Assembly (NCBI GenBank): GCA_038229415.1
Contig: JBBROM010000001.1
Coordinates: 474,986-538,985 of the forward strand
Direction of reading: 5' to 3'
Length of the DNA stretch: 64,000 nt
From: JANXUR01 sp038229415
GTDB lineage: Bacteria > Acidobacteriota > Terriglobia > Terriglobales > Acidobacteriaceae
The position numbers were made by a program, and so were the translations under genes. The notes under the pieces were generated by a model. The model did no database searches. It saw only the letters and a program-made list of their open reading frames with translations, and was not told the DNA's origin. Below are positions 1 to 8,478 of the stretch, in pieces (positions within the stretch are counted from its first letter, which is position 1; every line of letters begins with the position of its first letter).

Positions 1-1049
1 GCCTTGCCGGGGGCAAAACTTTCAAGGAGATGCGAGAGTGCCGTGCCGTGCTGCGTATACCAGTAGACGGCGGCGGCCAGCAGTAGCGCGGCGGCCAGTG
101 TCCACCACAGGTTTCGATGACTGCGTACCGGCTCCGAATAAGCCTGGAAAAGTAGCGGGCTGCTTGAATTGTCCTGCTGCGCAGATTCATGCGCAGCTTC
201 CGAACGGCGCGGGGCAGGTTCCCACATGGGAGTAGGTTCACGCAGCACAGGCCCTGGTACTACAGGGGCATCTTCGGGAACGATGACCGGAGGACTGTGT
301 TCTTCTGGCACTGCCCCAGCCGCAATTTCAGCGGGTGCTGGTTCTACCTCGGCAGTTTCAGCAATGCCGTCGTGAGCGGATTCCACGGGAGCCGGGAACT
401 CGATGACGTTGGACGCTGCTGGAGTGCTGGATTCCGGGGTATACTCTTCGCGCTCTGCAACGCTCGGCTCTACAATTTCGTGGGTGGCGATCCAAATCGG
501 CGCTTCGATGGACTGCTCTCGTGCATCCGCAAATTCGACTGGCGTGGCCAGTTCTTCGAGTGCCTCGGCTTCGGGCACGACTGCGTCCACAGTATGTTCC
601 GGGCCATGCTCCGCCAGCAATTCACCAAGCTTCTTCAATCGCTCCAAGTCGGAGACGGAAAATGCGTATGGCCGGGCGGAGAGTGCTTGCACTAGTCCAA
701 TCGTTTCGCCCTGATGCAGCAACGGTGCGGCCAGTACCGAACGCACGTTGATCTTCCGCGCCACGCTCGGGTCAACCCGCTCATCCTTCCACACGTCTTC
801 GCAGCGGATGACCTCGCGAGTGCGAACGCAAGCTCCGGAGATGCCAGCTTCGATATTCAGCGGTGCACCCACGCGCGGCGCGGATTCGCCTGCCCGGGCG
901 CGGCACACAAAGATGCCTGCGTCGTCGCGCAAGGCAATCGCGGAGCCAGAGGCACCTGTAAGTGCAAGAATGCGCTCTGCGATGAACTGCACTCTGGCTT
1001 CGGGTGGCAGGGCGCGGGCGTCTTGCTCGGTTTGGATCAGTGAAAGCAT
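1..1049 (-). CDS. GAF-domain protein with C-terminal membrane segment (3' end outside window)
   Basis: The minus strand is open from an ATG at 1049 to the window edge (about 349 codons, no stop seen). The first ~150 residues read as a GAF-type sensor domain: an opening helix (LSLIQTEQDARALPPEARVQ), then a core with 'GSAIALRDDAG', 'GISGACVRTREVIRCED' and 'VRSVLAAPLLHQGETIGLVQ'. A long Pro/Glu/Ala-rich low-complexity linker follows (~170-315). A single hydrophobic helix (TLAAALLLAAAVYW) lies close to the window edge, so the GAF domain is probably cytoplasmic and tethered at its C-terminus. No kinase or cyclase domain is visible, but one could lie beyond the edge. The ligand is unknown. The frame stays open upstream of 1049, so a longer N-terminus is possible. 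A perfect hairpin sits just upstream of the start. Confidence 0.7.
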   Translation of the reverse strand, partial: MLSLIQTEQDARALPPEARVQFIAERILALTGASGSAIALRDDAGIFVCRARAGESAPRVGAPLNIEAGISGACVRTREVIRCEDVWKDERVDPSVARKINVRSVLAAPLLHQGETIGLVQALSARPYAFSVSDLERLKKLGELLAEHGPEHTVDAVVPEAEALEELATPVEFADAREQSIEAPIWIATHEIVEPSVAEREEYTPESSTPAASNVIEFPAPVESAHDGIAETAEVEPAPAEIAAGAVPEEHSPPVIVPEDAPVVPGPVLREPTPMWEPAPRRSEAAHESAQQDNSSSPLLFQAYSEPVRSHRNLWWTLAAALLLAAAVYWYTQHGTALSHLLESFAPGK

Positions 1050-1068
1050 GGATTCACGCGGCTTGAGC

Positions 1069-1093
1069 GCCCGCTCCGTTTTACGGAGCGGGC
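1069..1093. promoter_or_regulatory. 11-bp perfect hairpin next to the GAF gene start
   Basis: GCCCGCTCCGT, loop TTT, ACGGAGCGGGC. It lies about 20 bases upstream of the minus-strand ATG at 1049 and would be in the 5' leader of that gene. On the plus strand it has no T-run. It could be a translational control hairpin or protein-binding palindrome; function is not shown. Confidence 0.35.
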
Positions 1094-1333
1094 CTCAGCC
1101 GCTGCCTCAAATCAAGGCTGGAATTGCTTGTGGCAGGTTCGCCACAGTTTCCAGCGTATGGCGCGAGTATATATCAGAAAACGAATGGTTTACAGGCACT
1201 TTTGTGGGTAACGGGACGCGCTGGCAGAACCACGCCCCAGAGTGGGGAGTGGCCGGTAAGGTTCATGGCACACATAGGGGCACAACTTATTTGCCTTAAG
1301 CTGGGTTTCATCCTATGCTCGAAAGATGAGGTT

Positions 1334-1711
1334 ATGGGTGAATTTGTGATGCCCATAGTGACCATGCCGGAATCGAAAAAAACGAGAAAGTCTGCTTGGC
1401 TTTGGCCGTTGGGGATTTTGGCCGCGGGAGTCACCGGTGTGGCTGCGGTGGCAGTGCGGGGATGCTGGCACAAGAGTATGAGCTGGCCCGTGCGCGCAGG
1501 GCGCCATTCCTATCAGGTTTGCACGGCGTGCGGCGTCAAGCGGCTGTTCGATGAGCACACGTTTCGGGGCTATGGGCCGTATAGCTACGAACTGGCGGAA
1601 TTAGTTGAGATTTCGCAGGCTGAAAACGATTCTGTCGAAGAGCCCGCCACAGATCGAACAGACAAGAAAAGAGCCACTACCGTGCTAGGGCCGCAGGCGG
1701 TAGTCCGCTAG
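1334..1711 (+). CDS. Small membrane-anchored protein with CxxC motif, unknown function
   Basis: A 125-residue product is read from ATG 1334; ATGs at 1349 and 1364 are alternatives, and the frame stays open further upstream. A basic N-terminus (PESKKTRKSA) is followed by one hydrophobic segment (WLWPLGILAAGVTGVAAVAV) and a cysteine-containing domain with 'YQVCTACGVKRLFDEHTFRGYGPYSYEL'. The CTAC pair might bind metal or be redox active, but no other matching ligands are obvious. The tail is acidic, then basic. The gene converges on the epimerase gene with only four bases between stop codons. I do not recognise the family. The membrane segment and coherent composition argue that it is real. Confidence 0.55.
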   Translation: MGEFVMPIVTMPESKKTRKSAWLWPLGILAAGVTGVAAVAVRGCWHKSMSWPVRAGRHSYQVCTACGVKRLFDEHTFRGYGPYSYELAELVEISQAENDSVEEPATDRTDKKRATTVLGPQAVVR

Positions 1712-1715
1712 GTTT

Positions 1716-2672
1716 TCAGATTTTTCCTGCCACAAGTTGTTCGCGGTACCACTCCACAGTGCGCCGCAATCCATCCTCAAAGTTCACGCCAGGGCGATAG
1801 CTAAACGCCTCTTCCGCGCGCCGAATATCCGCGAGCGAGTGCTTGATGTCGCCACTGCGATCTGGAGCATATTCCACTGGGCCCGCATAGCCGGTGATGC
1901 CGCGCAGTATTTCAACCGTCTGGTTTAGCGAGAAGCGCTCGCCACAGGCGCAGTTAAACATTTCACCCGCTACTTTTTCCGCTGGGGCACTACTCGCCAG
2001 CATATTGCCAGCGACGGTATTGTCAATATAGGTAAAATCCCGACTCTGTTCGCCGTCGCCGTAAATGGTGGGCGTCTCGCCCTTCAACATGTGCGTGATG
2101 AACTTGGCCAGCACGCCAGAATACGGAGAATTCGGAGCCTGTCGAGGGCCGAACACATTGAAGTAGCGCAGGCAAACTGTTTCCAGCCCATAGACTCGCC
2201 AAAACGACTTCATGTAGAGCTCACCCGTCAACTTTGCCACGGCATAGGGTGAGATCGGGTTTGGCGTCATCTCCTCGTGTTTGGGGAGGGTGGGAGTGTC
2301 TCCGTAGGCGGAGGAGGATGCTGCATATACCACGCGCCGCACCTTGGCGTCGCGGGCGGCCACCAGCAGGTTTAGCGTGCCATCCACATTTGCGCAATTG
2401 CTGGCTATGGGGTCAATCACGGAGCGGGGCACCGAAGGCAGAGCCGCCTCGTGGAAGATGCAGTCCACGCCTACACAGGCAGAGGCCATGGCATCAGGGT
2501 CGAGTAGGTCAGCTTCTCTAAAGTCAATCTGGTCAATGATTTCGGTGAAATTAGCTCGACTGCCAGTTGCGAAGTTATCTACGCCACGAACCTGGTAGCC
2601 TTGGCGCAACAGGGCTCGGGCAAGGGCCGAGCCGATAAATCCAGCGATGCCGGTGATGAGTTGTACCGCCAT
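1716..2672 (-). CDS. NAD-dependent epimerase/dehydratase (UDP-sugar 4-epimerase type)
   Basis: Extended SDR enzyme of 318 residues, probably a UDP-hexose or UDP-uronate epimerase. It starts MAVQLITGIAGFIGSAL with the TGxxGFxG NAD-binding loop. The catalytic Ser lies in 'AASSSAYGD' and the Tyr/Lys pair in 'SPYAVAKLTGE'. The substrate-domain segment 'RYFNVFGPRQ' and 'IYGDGEQSRDFTYI' are typical of the family. An upstream in-frame ATG at 2864 would add 64 non-conserved residues, so I chose 2672, where the Rossmann fold begins. It lies divergent from the ugd-uxs pair and fits the same nucleotide-sugar theme. Exact substrate (UDP-Glc, UDP-GlcNAc or UDP-GlcA) cannot be set from sequence alone. Confidence 0.85.
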   Translation of the reverse strand: MAVQLITGIAGFIGSALARALLRQGYQVRGVDNFATGSRANFTEIIDQIDFREADLLDPDAMASACVGVDCIFHEAALPSVPRSVIDPIASNCANVDGTLNLLVAARDAKVRRVVYAASSSAYGDTPTLPKHEEMTPNPISPYAVAKLTGELYMKSFWRVYGLETVCLRYFNVFGPRQAPNSPYSGVLAKFITHMLKGETPTIYGDGEQSRDFTYIDNTVAGNMLASSAPAEKVAGEMFNCACGERFSLNQTVEILRGITGYAGPVEYAPDRSGDIKHSLADIRRAEEAFSYRPGVNFEDGLRRTVEWYREQLVAGKI

Positions 2673-2922
2673 GCCATTGATAGTAAACGATTGCCGAATG
2701 GGACTTGGCGTCTCCGGGTGTGTGGTGCCAATGTGAATAGTCCCTAACTGGCTGCGGGCAGGCTGCCGATGCTGATAAAGTAGAAGAAAGGCTCGCATCT
2801 GGCTAGCGAGATGCAACATAGTGCGGGGGTACGTCTCCCACGTCCTCATAATTGATTTTTTCACCGAAGTTGTCGCAAAAATTCCTTAGCCCCGTGAACG
2901 GGGTCCAGCGGAGTCATTTTTC

Positions 2923-4335
2923 ATGAATATCGCAGTGGTTGGTTCTGGATACGTAGGTTTGGTTGCGGGTGCCTGTTTTGCCGAATTGGGTCATGACGTT
3001 TACCTGGTGGATAACGATCCCAAGAAGCTGGCAGTTTTGGAGTCGGGCGGCGTGCCGATTCACGAAGAGTTCCTGCCCGAGTTGCTGGCCAAGCATCGTG
3101 GCAAGCGGATTAAGTTCACCGGCGACCTGGGTGCGGCGGTGCAGGCGTGCGAGGCGATTTTCGTTGCTGTAGGCACGCCTCCGACGAAGCAGGGCGATGC
3201 CGACCTTAGCTATGTGGAATCGGTGGCGCAAGGCGTGGCTACCGCGATCAACGGTTACAAGGTGGTGGTGGAAAAGAGCACAGTGCCGGTGTACACCAAC
3301 GAGTGGATTCGCAAGGTGATGCTGCTGAACCGCATCGCACCGGAAATGTTTGACGTTTGCTCAAACCCGGAATTCTTGCGCGAAGGCACCGCGGTCACAG
3401 ACTTTCTGTATCCCGATCGCATTGTGGTGGGCGCGAATACGGACAAGGCGATGGAAGTGATGCGCGCGGTTTACAAGCCGCTGACCGATGGCAGTTATTA
3501 CAAGCAGAAGGACATCATCCCCGCGCCGAAAAACGCGCCGCCGATTCCGCCACCGCTGATTGAAACCAGCGCCAAGAGCGCGGAAATGATCAAGCATGCC
3601 TCGAACGCATTCCTGGCGATGAAGATTTCGTTCATCAATGCCGTGGCGTGCATGTGTGAAGAAGTGGGCGCGAACATCGAGCAAGTGGTGGCAGGCGTGG
3701 GCAGCGACGCCCGCATCGGGCCACGATTCTTGGCACCCGGCGTCGGCTACGGCGGCTCCTGCTTCCCCAAAGATGTCCTCGCTTTCCGCTCGGTCGCGCG
3801 CGACTGCGGCTATGACTTCCATCTTCTCGATGAAGTGATGAAGATCAACGAAGAGCAGCGCCAGCGCTTCTTGCGCAAGGTGCGCTCGGCGTTATGGACG
3901 CTGCGTGGCAAGCGGCTCGGAGTACTTGGTCTCGCGTTCAAGGGTGGCACCGATGACATCCGCGATTCACCCGCGATCATGACGGTGCAGGCGCTATTGC
4001 GCGAAGGCTGCACCATTCGCGCTTATGATCCGGCGGCGATGGATCGTGCGAAAGAGGAGTTGCCCAGCAACGTGGAGTACGCGACGGATCCGTACGATGC
4101 CTGCAAAGACGCAGATGCCGTGCTGATCCTCACCGAGTGGACGGACTTCGCGAATCTCGACCTGAAGAAACTCTACAGCCTGGTGCGCTATCCGATCGTG
4201 GTGGATGGCCGCAATCTGTACAAGCGTCAGGTGATGAAGAAGGCGGGCTTCACCTATCACAGTGTGGGCCGCGAGACGATTGCTCCCGATGACCCCAGCG
4301 TTGAGGCGGAAGCCGCGCGGAACGCGGGGGCATAG
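2923..4335 (+). CDS. ugd: UDP-glucose 6-dehydrogenase
   Basis: Oxidises UDP-glucose to UDP-glucuronate with two NAD+, in the cytoplasm, feeding exopolysaccharide or LPS sugar synthesis. The 470-residue length is normal. The N-terminal Rossmann fold starts MNIAVVGSGYVGLVAGA. The catalytic Cys is about residue 280 in 'GVGYGGSCFPKDV'. The central helix contains 'NAFLAMKISFINAVA' and the C-terminal UDP-binding domain contains 'VLGLAFKGGTDDIRDSPA'. The start is supported by AGCGGAG upstream. The next gene, a UDP-glucuronate decarboxylase, begins six bases after the stop, so the two are almost certainly co-transcribed and act in sequence. A short CCCCG/CGGGG hairpin lies in the leader (2891-2904). 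Confidence 0.96.
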   Translation: MNIAVVGSGYVGLVAGACFAELGHDVYLVDNDPKKLAVLESGGVPIHEEFLPELLAKHRGKRIKFTGDLGAAVQACEAIFVAVGTPPTKQGDADLSYVESVAQGVATAINGYKVVVEKSTVPVYTNEWIRKVMLLNRIAPEMFDVCSNPEFLREGTAVTDFLYPDRIVVGANTDKAMEVMRAVYKPLTDGSYYKQKDIIPAPKNAPPIPPPLIETSAKSAEMIKHASNAFLAMKISFINAVACMCEEVGANIEQVVAGVGSDARIGPRFLAPGVGYGGSCFPKDVLAFRSVARDCGYDFHLLDEVMKINEEQRQRFLRKVRSALWTLRGKRLGVLGLAFKGGTDDIRDSPAIMTVQALLREGCTIRAYDPAAMDRAKEELPSNVEYATDPYDACKDADAVLILTEWTDFANLDLKKLYSLVRYPIVVDGRNLYKRQVMKKAGFTYHSVGRETIAPDDPSVEAEAARNAGA

Positions 4336-4341
4336 CCACCG

Positions 4342-5307
4342 ATGTCGTCAATGACGAAACAACGCATTCTGGTAACGGGCGGAGCCGGATTTCTCGGCTC
4401 CCACCTGATTGATAATTTACTGGGCGAGGGCCACTCTGTTGTTGCGGTGGACAACTTGATCACAGGCCGGCTCGACAACATCGCGCACTTGGCGACGGAG
4501 CCCCGCTTTGAGTTCATGCAGCTGGATATCTGCGACGCCTTCGATCCGGGGCCGGTGCAGTATGTGTTCAACATGGCGTCGCCAGCGAGCCCCGTGGATT
4601 ATCACGCTCACGGCATCGAAACGCTGAAAGTGGGATCGTACGGCATCTTCAATTCGCTCGACGTGGCGAAAAAATACCGCGCAGGATTTTTGCAGGCGTC
4701 AACTTCGGAGTGCTACGGCGACCCGGAAGTTCATCCACAAGTCGAGACCTATTGGGGAAACGTGAATCCCATTGGGCCGCGCTCGGTGTATGACGAATCC
4801 AAGCGCTTCGCCGAAGCTGCAACGGTTTCGTATCGCCGCTATCACCAGCTCGATACCAAACTGGTGCGCATCTTCAACACCTACGGGCCACGCATGCAGT
4901 TGAATGACGGGCGCGTAATTCCAAACTTCATGAAGCAGGCGATTCGCAATCAGGACATCACCGTCTACGGCGATGGCAGCCAGACTCGCAGCTTCTGCTA
5001 TTGCACCGACGAAGTGGACGGCATTGTGCGGCTGTCGCGTTCGGCGGAAGAGTTGCCGGTGAACATTGGCAATCCCGGCGAGTTTACGATTCTGGAAGCG
5101 GCCAAGAAGATCATCGAAGTGACCGGCTCGAAGAGCAAGATCATCTACGAAGACTTGCCGCAGGATGACCCGAAACAGCGGCGCCCGGACATTACCAAGG
5201 CAAGGACGAAGCTAGGCTGGGAGCCGAAGATTGACCTCGAAACCGGGCTCAAGCTGTCTCTGGAATATTTTCTCGGAGCAGTAGCGAAGGAAGAAGCACA
5301 GAACTAG
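4342..5307 (+). CDS. uxs: UDP-glucuronate decarboxylase (UDP-xylose synthase)
   Basis: Extended SDR of 321 residues. The family converts UDP-glucuronate to UDP-xylose via a 4-keto intermediate using bound NAD. Seen: 'ILVTGGAGFLGSHLID' at the N-terminus, 'VFNMASPASPVDY' (the hallmark of UXS proteins), 'QASTSECYGDPEVHPQ', and the catalytic 'YDESKRFAEA' Tyr/Lys. 'RIFNTYGPRM' and 'YGDGSQTRSFCY' follow. It directly follows ugd, whose product is its substrate, so the pair makes UDP-GlcA then UDP-Xyl. Start may be MSSMTKQ or MTKQ nine bases later. dTDP-glucose 4,6-dehydratase is the nearest alternative but fits the motifs less well. Confidence 0.92.
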   Translation: MSSMTKQRILVTGGAGFLGSHLIDNLLGEGHSVVAVDNLITGRLDNIAHLATEPRFEFMQLDICDAFDPGPVQYVFNMASPASPVDYHAHGIETLKVGSYGIFNSLDVAKKYRAGFLQASTSECYGDPEVHPQVETYWGNVNPIGPRSVYDESKRFAEAATVSYRRYHQLDTKLVRIFNTYGPRMQLNDGRVIPNFMKQAIRNQDITVYGDGSQTRSFCYCTDEVDGIVRLSRSAEELPVNIGNPGEFTILEAAKKIIEVTGSKSKIIYEDLPQDDPKQRRPDITKARTKLGWEPKIDLETGLKLSLEYFLGAVAKEEAQN

Positions 5308-5351
5308 CGCAGCCTAGTGGCAGATGCTTTTCTGAAAGAAATCAAGACCCC

Positions 5352-5381
5352 AATGCCGTCCTCTCGGGCGGCATTTTCTTT
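5352..5381 (+). terminator. Intrinsic terminator after uxs
   Basis: AATGCCG stem, 10-base loop, CGGCATT, then TTCTTT. It lies 45 bases after the uxs stop and would end the ugd-uxs transcript. Confidence 0.75.
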
Positions 5382-5537
5382 GCACAGCTGGCTTGCAAGC
5401 CAGGTTAACCACTTCCGCGACAAATCTATTGCAACTCTGTCTCCGAATCGTTACATGCCTACGACAGTCTGGTGACATGTAGGCTCGTGGATTCTTCGAC
5501 ACTCATGGTATGCGGGCTTGCGGTCGCGAACCTTTCA

Positions 5538-5552
5538 CCTCAAGTGAGGTTG
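5538..5552. promoter_or_regulatory. Palindrome ACCTCA-AG-TGAGGT upstream of ferritin-like gene
   Basis: A perfect 6-bp inverted repeat with 2-base centre, about 40 bases before the GTG start at 5590. It could be an operator or leader hairpin for the Tat-exported ferritin-like gene. No regulator is identified in the window. Confidence 0.25.
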
Positions 5553-5589
5553 CACGCCAGACGCAAATCCTATTGTTGAGGCAAGCCGA

Positions 5590-6732
5590 GTGAATCACGA
5601 AAACAGCAGTTCGCAAGGGACTTTTAACCGCCGCCGCTTTATGAAGACTGGGCTTGTAGCGGGAGCGGTAACCGTAGGCGCGGGGCTATTCGCGGGTGAC
5701 GCAACCGCCTTCGCCCAGAACATTTTTGCGAATGACGAAGAGCGCACGCGTGCGGCGGGCACTCTCTCCACCGGCGATGCCGCGATTCTCCGCTTCCTGG
5801 CCGCCGCGGAAATCATTGAAACCGACTTGTGGCAGCAGTACAACGAGCTGTGTGGCATTCAGGACAGCGAAGTACCAGGCGGCAGCGGCAGTCTCGCCTT
5901 CACGAATGCGCTCAAGGTACTCGATGGCGACATGGACCAGTACGTCCACGACAACACCGACGACGAGTTCACGCACTTCACCTTCATCAATGCTTATCTG
6001 GCATCACGCGGCGCAGCCACGGTGAATCTGGATGCGTTCCGCACTCTACCCAGCAGCAAGGCCACCGGCGCACAACAGATCGGCCGTCTCACCAACCTGA
6101 TGCAACTGACGCTCGACACCAGCTTCTGGACGCGTTACCGCAACAGCGCACACAATCCCGACACCGATCCCGGCTTCGCCTTCTCGAACGCGATACCGGG
6201 CCTTAAGCGTGGAAAGTTTGCTGCCATTCCGCGCTCCGACGCCGACCTGGTTAACGCAGACCACCTGCAGGCCATCGCCAACACCGCTGGTTTCCACTTC
6301 TGTGCGATTGAACAGGGTGGCACCAGCTTGTATCCCTCACTGGCACAGCGGGTAAACGACGTGGAAGTGCTACAGGTGCTGTTGAGCATTGGACCGACCG
6401 AGGCTATGCACTTCCAGACTTGGATTGACAAGGCGGGCAACGCACCGCCGTTGACCGATCCGACGAACGGCTTGGTCTTCCCCAACCTGAACGCGTCGCC
6501 GTTCGGCGGGGAGAACTTCCAGACCAACCTCATCATGCCCGAGCCGTGTCCGTTTATCAGCAAGTCGTTGCCAGCGTGTTCGATCGTGCGTCCGACGACT
6601 ACCACAGGCGCGGCTGGTGGCGCGGTGGCAGGCCTTTCGGCTAGCGGGCTTTTCCTGGGCCAGCCGCAGACGTTCTTCGACACGCTAACTGCATTGGCCA
6701 CAGCGGCCGATGCCGCCCAGCGCGGCTTCTAA
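5590..6732 (+). CDS. Tat-exported ferritin-like domain protein
   Basis: 380 residues from a GTG start. The N-terminus carries a twin-arginine signal, 'NRRRFMKTG', followed by a hydrophobic stretch (LVAGAVTVGAGLF) and a likely AQ cleavage region, so the protein is probably folded before export. The mature part begins 'STGDAAILRFLAAAEIIETDLWQQYNEL', which resembles the first helices of the Ferritin_2 (PF13668-like) family. Later His and Glu residues ('DEFTHFTFINAYL', 'EAMHFQTWIDKAG') could complete a di-metal site. The C-terminal ~60 residues are Gly/Ala/Thr rich. Role is unknown; iron or stress-related functions are inferred from the fold only. A terminator follows at 6815. Confidence 0.75.
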   Translation: MNHENSSSQGTFNRRRFMKTGLVAGAVTVGAGLFAGDATAFAQNIFANDEERTRAAGTLSTGDAAILRFLAAAEIIETDLWQQYNELCGIQDSEVPGGSGSLAFTNALKVLDGDMDQYVHDNTDDEFTHFTFINAYLASRGAATVNLDAFRTLPSSKATGAQQIGRLTNLMQLTLDTSFWTRYRNSAHNPDTDPGFAFSNAIPGLKRGKFAAIPRSDADLVNADHLQAIANTAGFHFCAIEQGGTSLYPSLAQRVNDVEVLQVLLSIGPTEAMHFQTWIDKAGNAPPLTDPTNGLVFPNLNASPFGGENFQTNLIMPEPCPFISKSLPACSIVRPTTTTGAAGGAVAGLSASGLFLGQPQTFFDTLTALATAADAAQRGF

Positions 6733-6814
6733 CGCAGGGCAATAGATTCGCGGGAGCCAGCCAGCCGCATGCGGGGAGCAGGTGGTGGGTGAGGTTCAAG
6801 CGGAAGTGGAAAAG

Positions 6815-6842
6815 GGCCGCCAGAATCATCGGCGGCCTTTTT
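6815..6842 (+). terminator. Intrinsic terminator after ferritin-like gene
   Basis: GGCCGCC, nine-base loop, GGCGGCC, then five T residues. It lies about 80 bases past the stop at 6732. Confidence 0.8.
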
Positions 6843-7030
6843 CTCGTTATGAACTCTCGCCACCGGAAAAGCGCAGCAGCAACCAACAGTTACCTATCCC
6901 TAAACTTTCTTGTTGAAGCTGCGATGCGGCCTCGGTAAACTCGGAAGGAAGGCTGACCGGTTTGCATGTGCGGAGCGCCCCCACGCTCCAGCGAAACTAT
7001 CCCTATTGCGGTTACAGCGGAGTGTGTCGC

Positions 7031-8278
7031 ATGTTTAAGTATTTGTATGTCTTGCTTGTGTGTTTCTTGCCTGTTTTGCAGGCCCACGGCGCGGTTGCGG
7101 TCAAGATTTCCCCTGCTGGTCTCGCCATGGGGTTGGGCTCCAACCTGCAGTTCACCGCGATCGTTACGGGCAGCACGAATACCGGGGTCACCTGGAGCGT
7201 GAACAATCCGGTGGTGGGGACGGTGGATCAGACGGGGCTGTACATCGCCCCGAAGACGGTCCCCGCAATACCAGTGCGGGTCACGGCGACCGCCAAGGCG
7301 GATGGTGTGACCTCAGCCACTGCGACGGTGACTCTGGCGCAGTTCGATCCAAGTGGCAGTGTGACCAGCACGGGCACCACCAAGTGCGCGCCCGGTGGTG
7401 CCACACCCAGCACATGTTACGCACTCACGGTGAGTTGCCCGCAGACGGCGGCTATTTCCGCGTGGGTGAAGGTCACGCAGCCCACTGGAACTGCCATCGG
7501 CACCACGGAGTTCATCATCGGAACCGGCGGTAGCGGACTATACGACACGGCATTTACACACGGTCTCGACGCCATCAACATCGCGCTTGGCGCGGGCTAC
7601 CAGGTGGCACAGGTGACCTTTGGCGTTCCGTTTACCTCCGCCCAGCCCAACGGATGGTTGCAAGGTCCGGGCGGCACCCGCCGGCTGGCGTGCCGCTATG
7701 TGGCGGTGTCGCAGTGGATCCACGACACTCTGGTGACGGCAGGGCAGCCCTTTTGCACCACGGGCAATAGCGCTGGCGGTGAAGCCATCGGCATGGCGCT
7801 TACCCACTACGGCCTGAATGGTCTGTGGGACTTTGCCGAACCCAGCAGCGGGCCTCCTTTCGCCCGGCAGGACTTGGCTTGCGTGTGCACCTCGGCGGGC
7901 GTGAACGCCACCTGCCACGGTGGCCTGGCCAATCTTTGTATTGGAGTTACAACTGCCAAGAGCGTGATTGATCCAACCTATGGCAACACCAATTGCTCGT
8001 CGGCGGTCAGTTCACACAGCACCATCCATCAAGCGCAGTTCCTTTCGGATAGCGTGTCAACCCCCGAGGCCACTTTGTCGTATCCGAATACGGTGGTGCG
8101 CTTTGCGTATGGCGGCAAAGACAATGGCTCGGCAGAAATTCAAGGCGGCGAGTGGCAGAACTCGATTACCACGCCGGTTTCGTCGGTCTGCGTGCCGACT
8201 GCGCCCCATACTCTTCCGAATGATTTAGCAGGAGCCCAGCAGATTGGGAATGATCTTGTGACGTTCTGCCACAAGTAG
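7031..8278 (+). CDS. Exported Ig-like plus alpha/beta-hydrolase-like protein
   Basis: 415 residues from ATG 7031, chosen because it starts a clean signal peptide (MFKYLYVLLVCFLPVLQAHG). Residues ~25-110 form a BIG2-type bacterial Ig-like domain ('VKISPAGLAMGLGSNLQFTAIVTGSTNTGVTWSVNNPVVGTV...TATVTL'). The remainder resembles an alpha/beta hydrolase, with a nucleophile elbow 'CTTGNSAGGEAIG' (GxSxG). Candidate Asp/His residues follow near 'YGGKDNGS' and 'APHTLPND'. The many cysteines suggest disulfides after export. Substrate is unknown; esterase or lipase-like activity is an inference from the elbow. It ends just before a strong terminator. Confidence 0.7.
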   Translation: MFKYLYVLLVCFLPVLQAHGAVAVKISPAGLAMGLGSNLQFTAIVTGSTNTGVTWSVNNPVVGTVDQTGLYIAPKTVPAIPVRVTATAKADGVTSATATVTLAQFDPSGSVTSTGTTKCAPGGATPSTCYALTVSCPQTAAISAWVKVTQPTGTAIGTTEFIIGTGGSGLYDTAFTHGLDAINIALGAGYQVAQVTFGVPFTSAQPNGWLQGPGGTRRLACRYVAVSQWIHDTLVTAGQPFCTTGNSAGGEAIGMALTHYGLNGLWDFAEPSSGPPFARQDLACVCTSAGVNATCHGGLANLCIGVTTAKSVIDPTYGNTNCSSAVSSHSTIHQAQFLSDSVSTPEATLSYPNTVVRFAYGGKDNGSAEIQGGEWQNSITTPVSSVCVPTAPHTLPNDLAGAQQIGNDLVTFCHK

Positions 8279-8299
8279 AGATATTGCACGTCGAGTAAG

Positions 8300-8330
8300 A
8301 ATCGGGCCGCCCAGCGCGGCCCGATTTTGT
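8300..8330 (+). terminator. Strong intrinsic terminator
   Basis: An 11-bp perfect stem AATCGGGCCGC / GCGGCCCGATT with loop CCAGC, then TTTGTTTG. It follows the gene ending at 8278. Confidence 0.85.
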
Positions 8331-8342
8331 TTGTACAACGCA

Positions 8343-8396
8343 TTTTTACAAGTCAATTTTTACAAATCAATTTTACAAATCAATTTTACAAATCAA
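8343..8396. repeat. AT-rich tandem repeat, four 13-14-bp units
   Basis: Units TTTTTACAAGTCAA (8343), TTTTTACAAATCAA (8357) and TTTTACAAATCAA twice (8371, 8384). It lies between a terminator and the HAF-repeat gene, about 80 bases upstream of that gene's start. Confidence 0.85.
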
Positions 8397-8478
8397 TGAC
8401 AACAGCAATTCCGCGAAATCATACGATTCAAGCTGCGATCTGATTCTGTATGACAATTAGACTGCCCGGAGGACGAGG

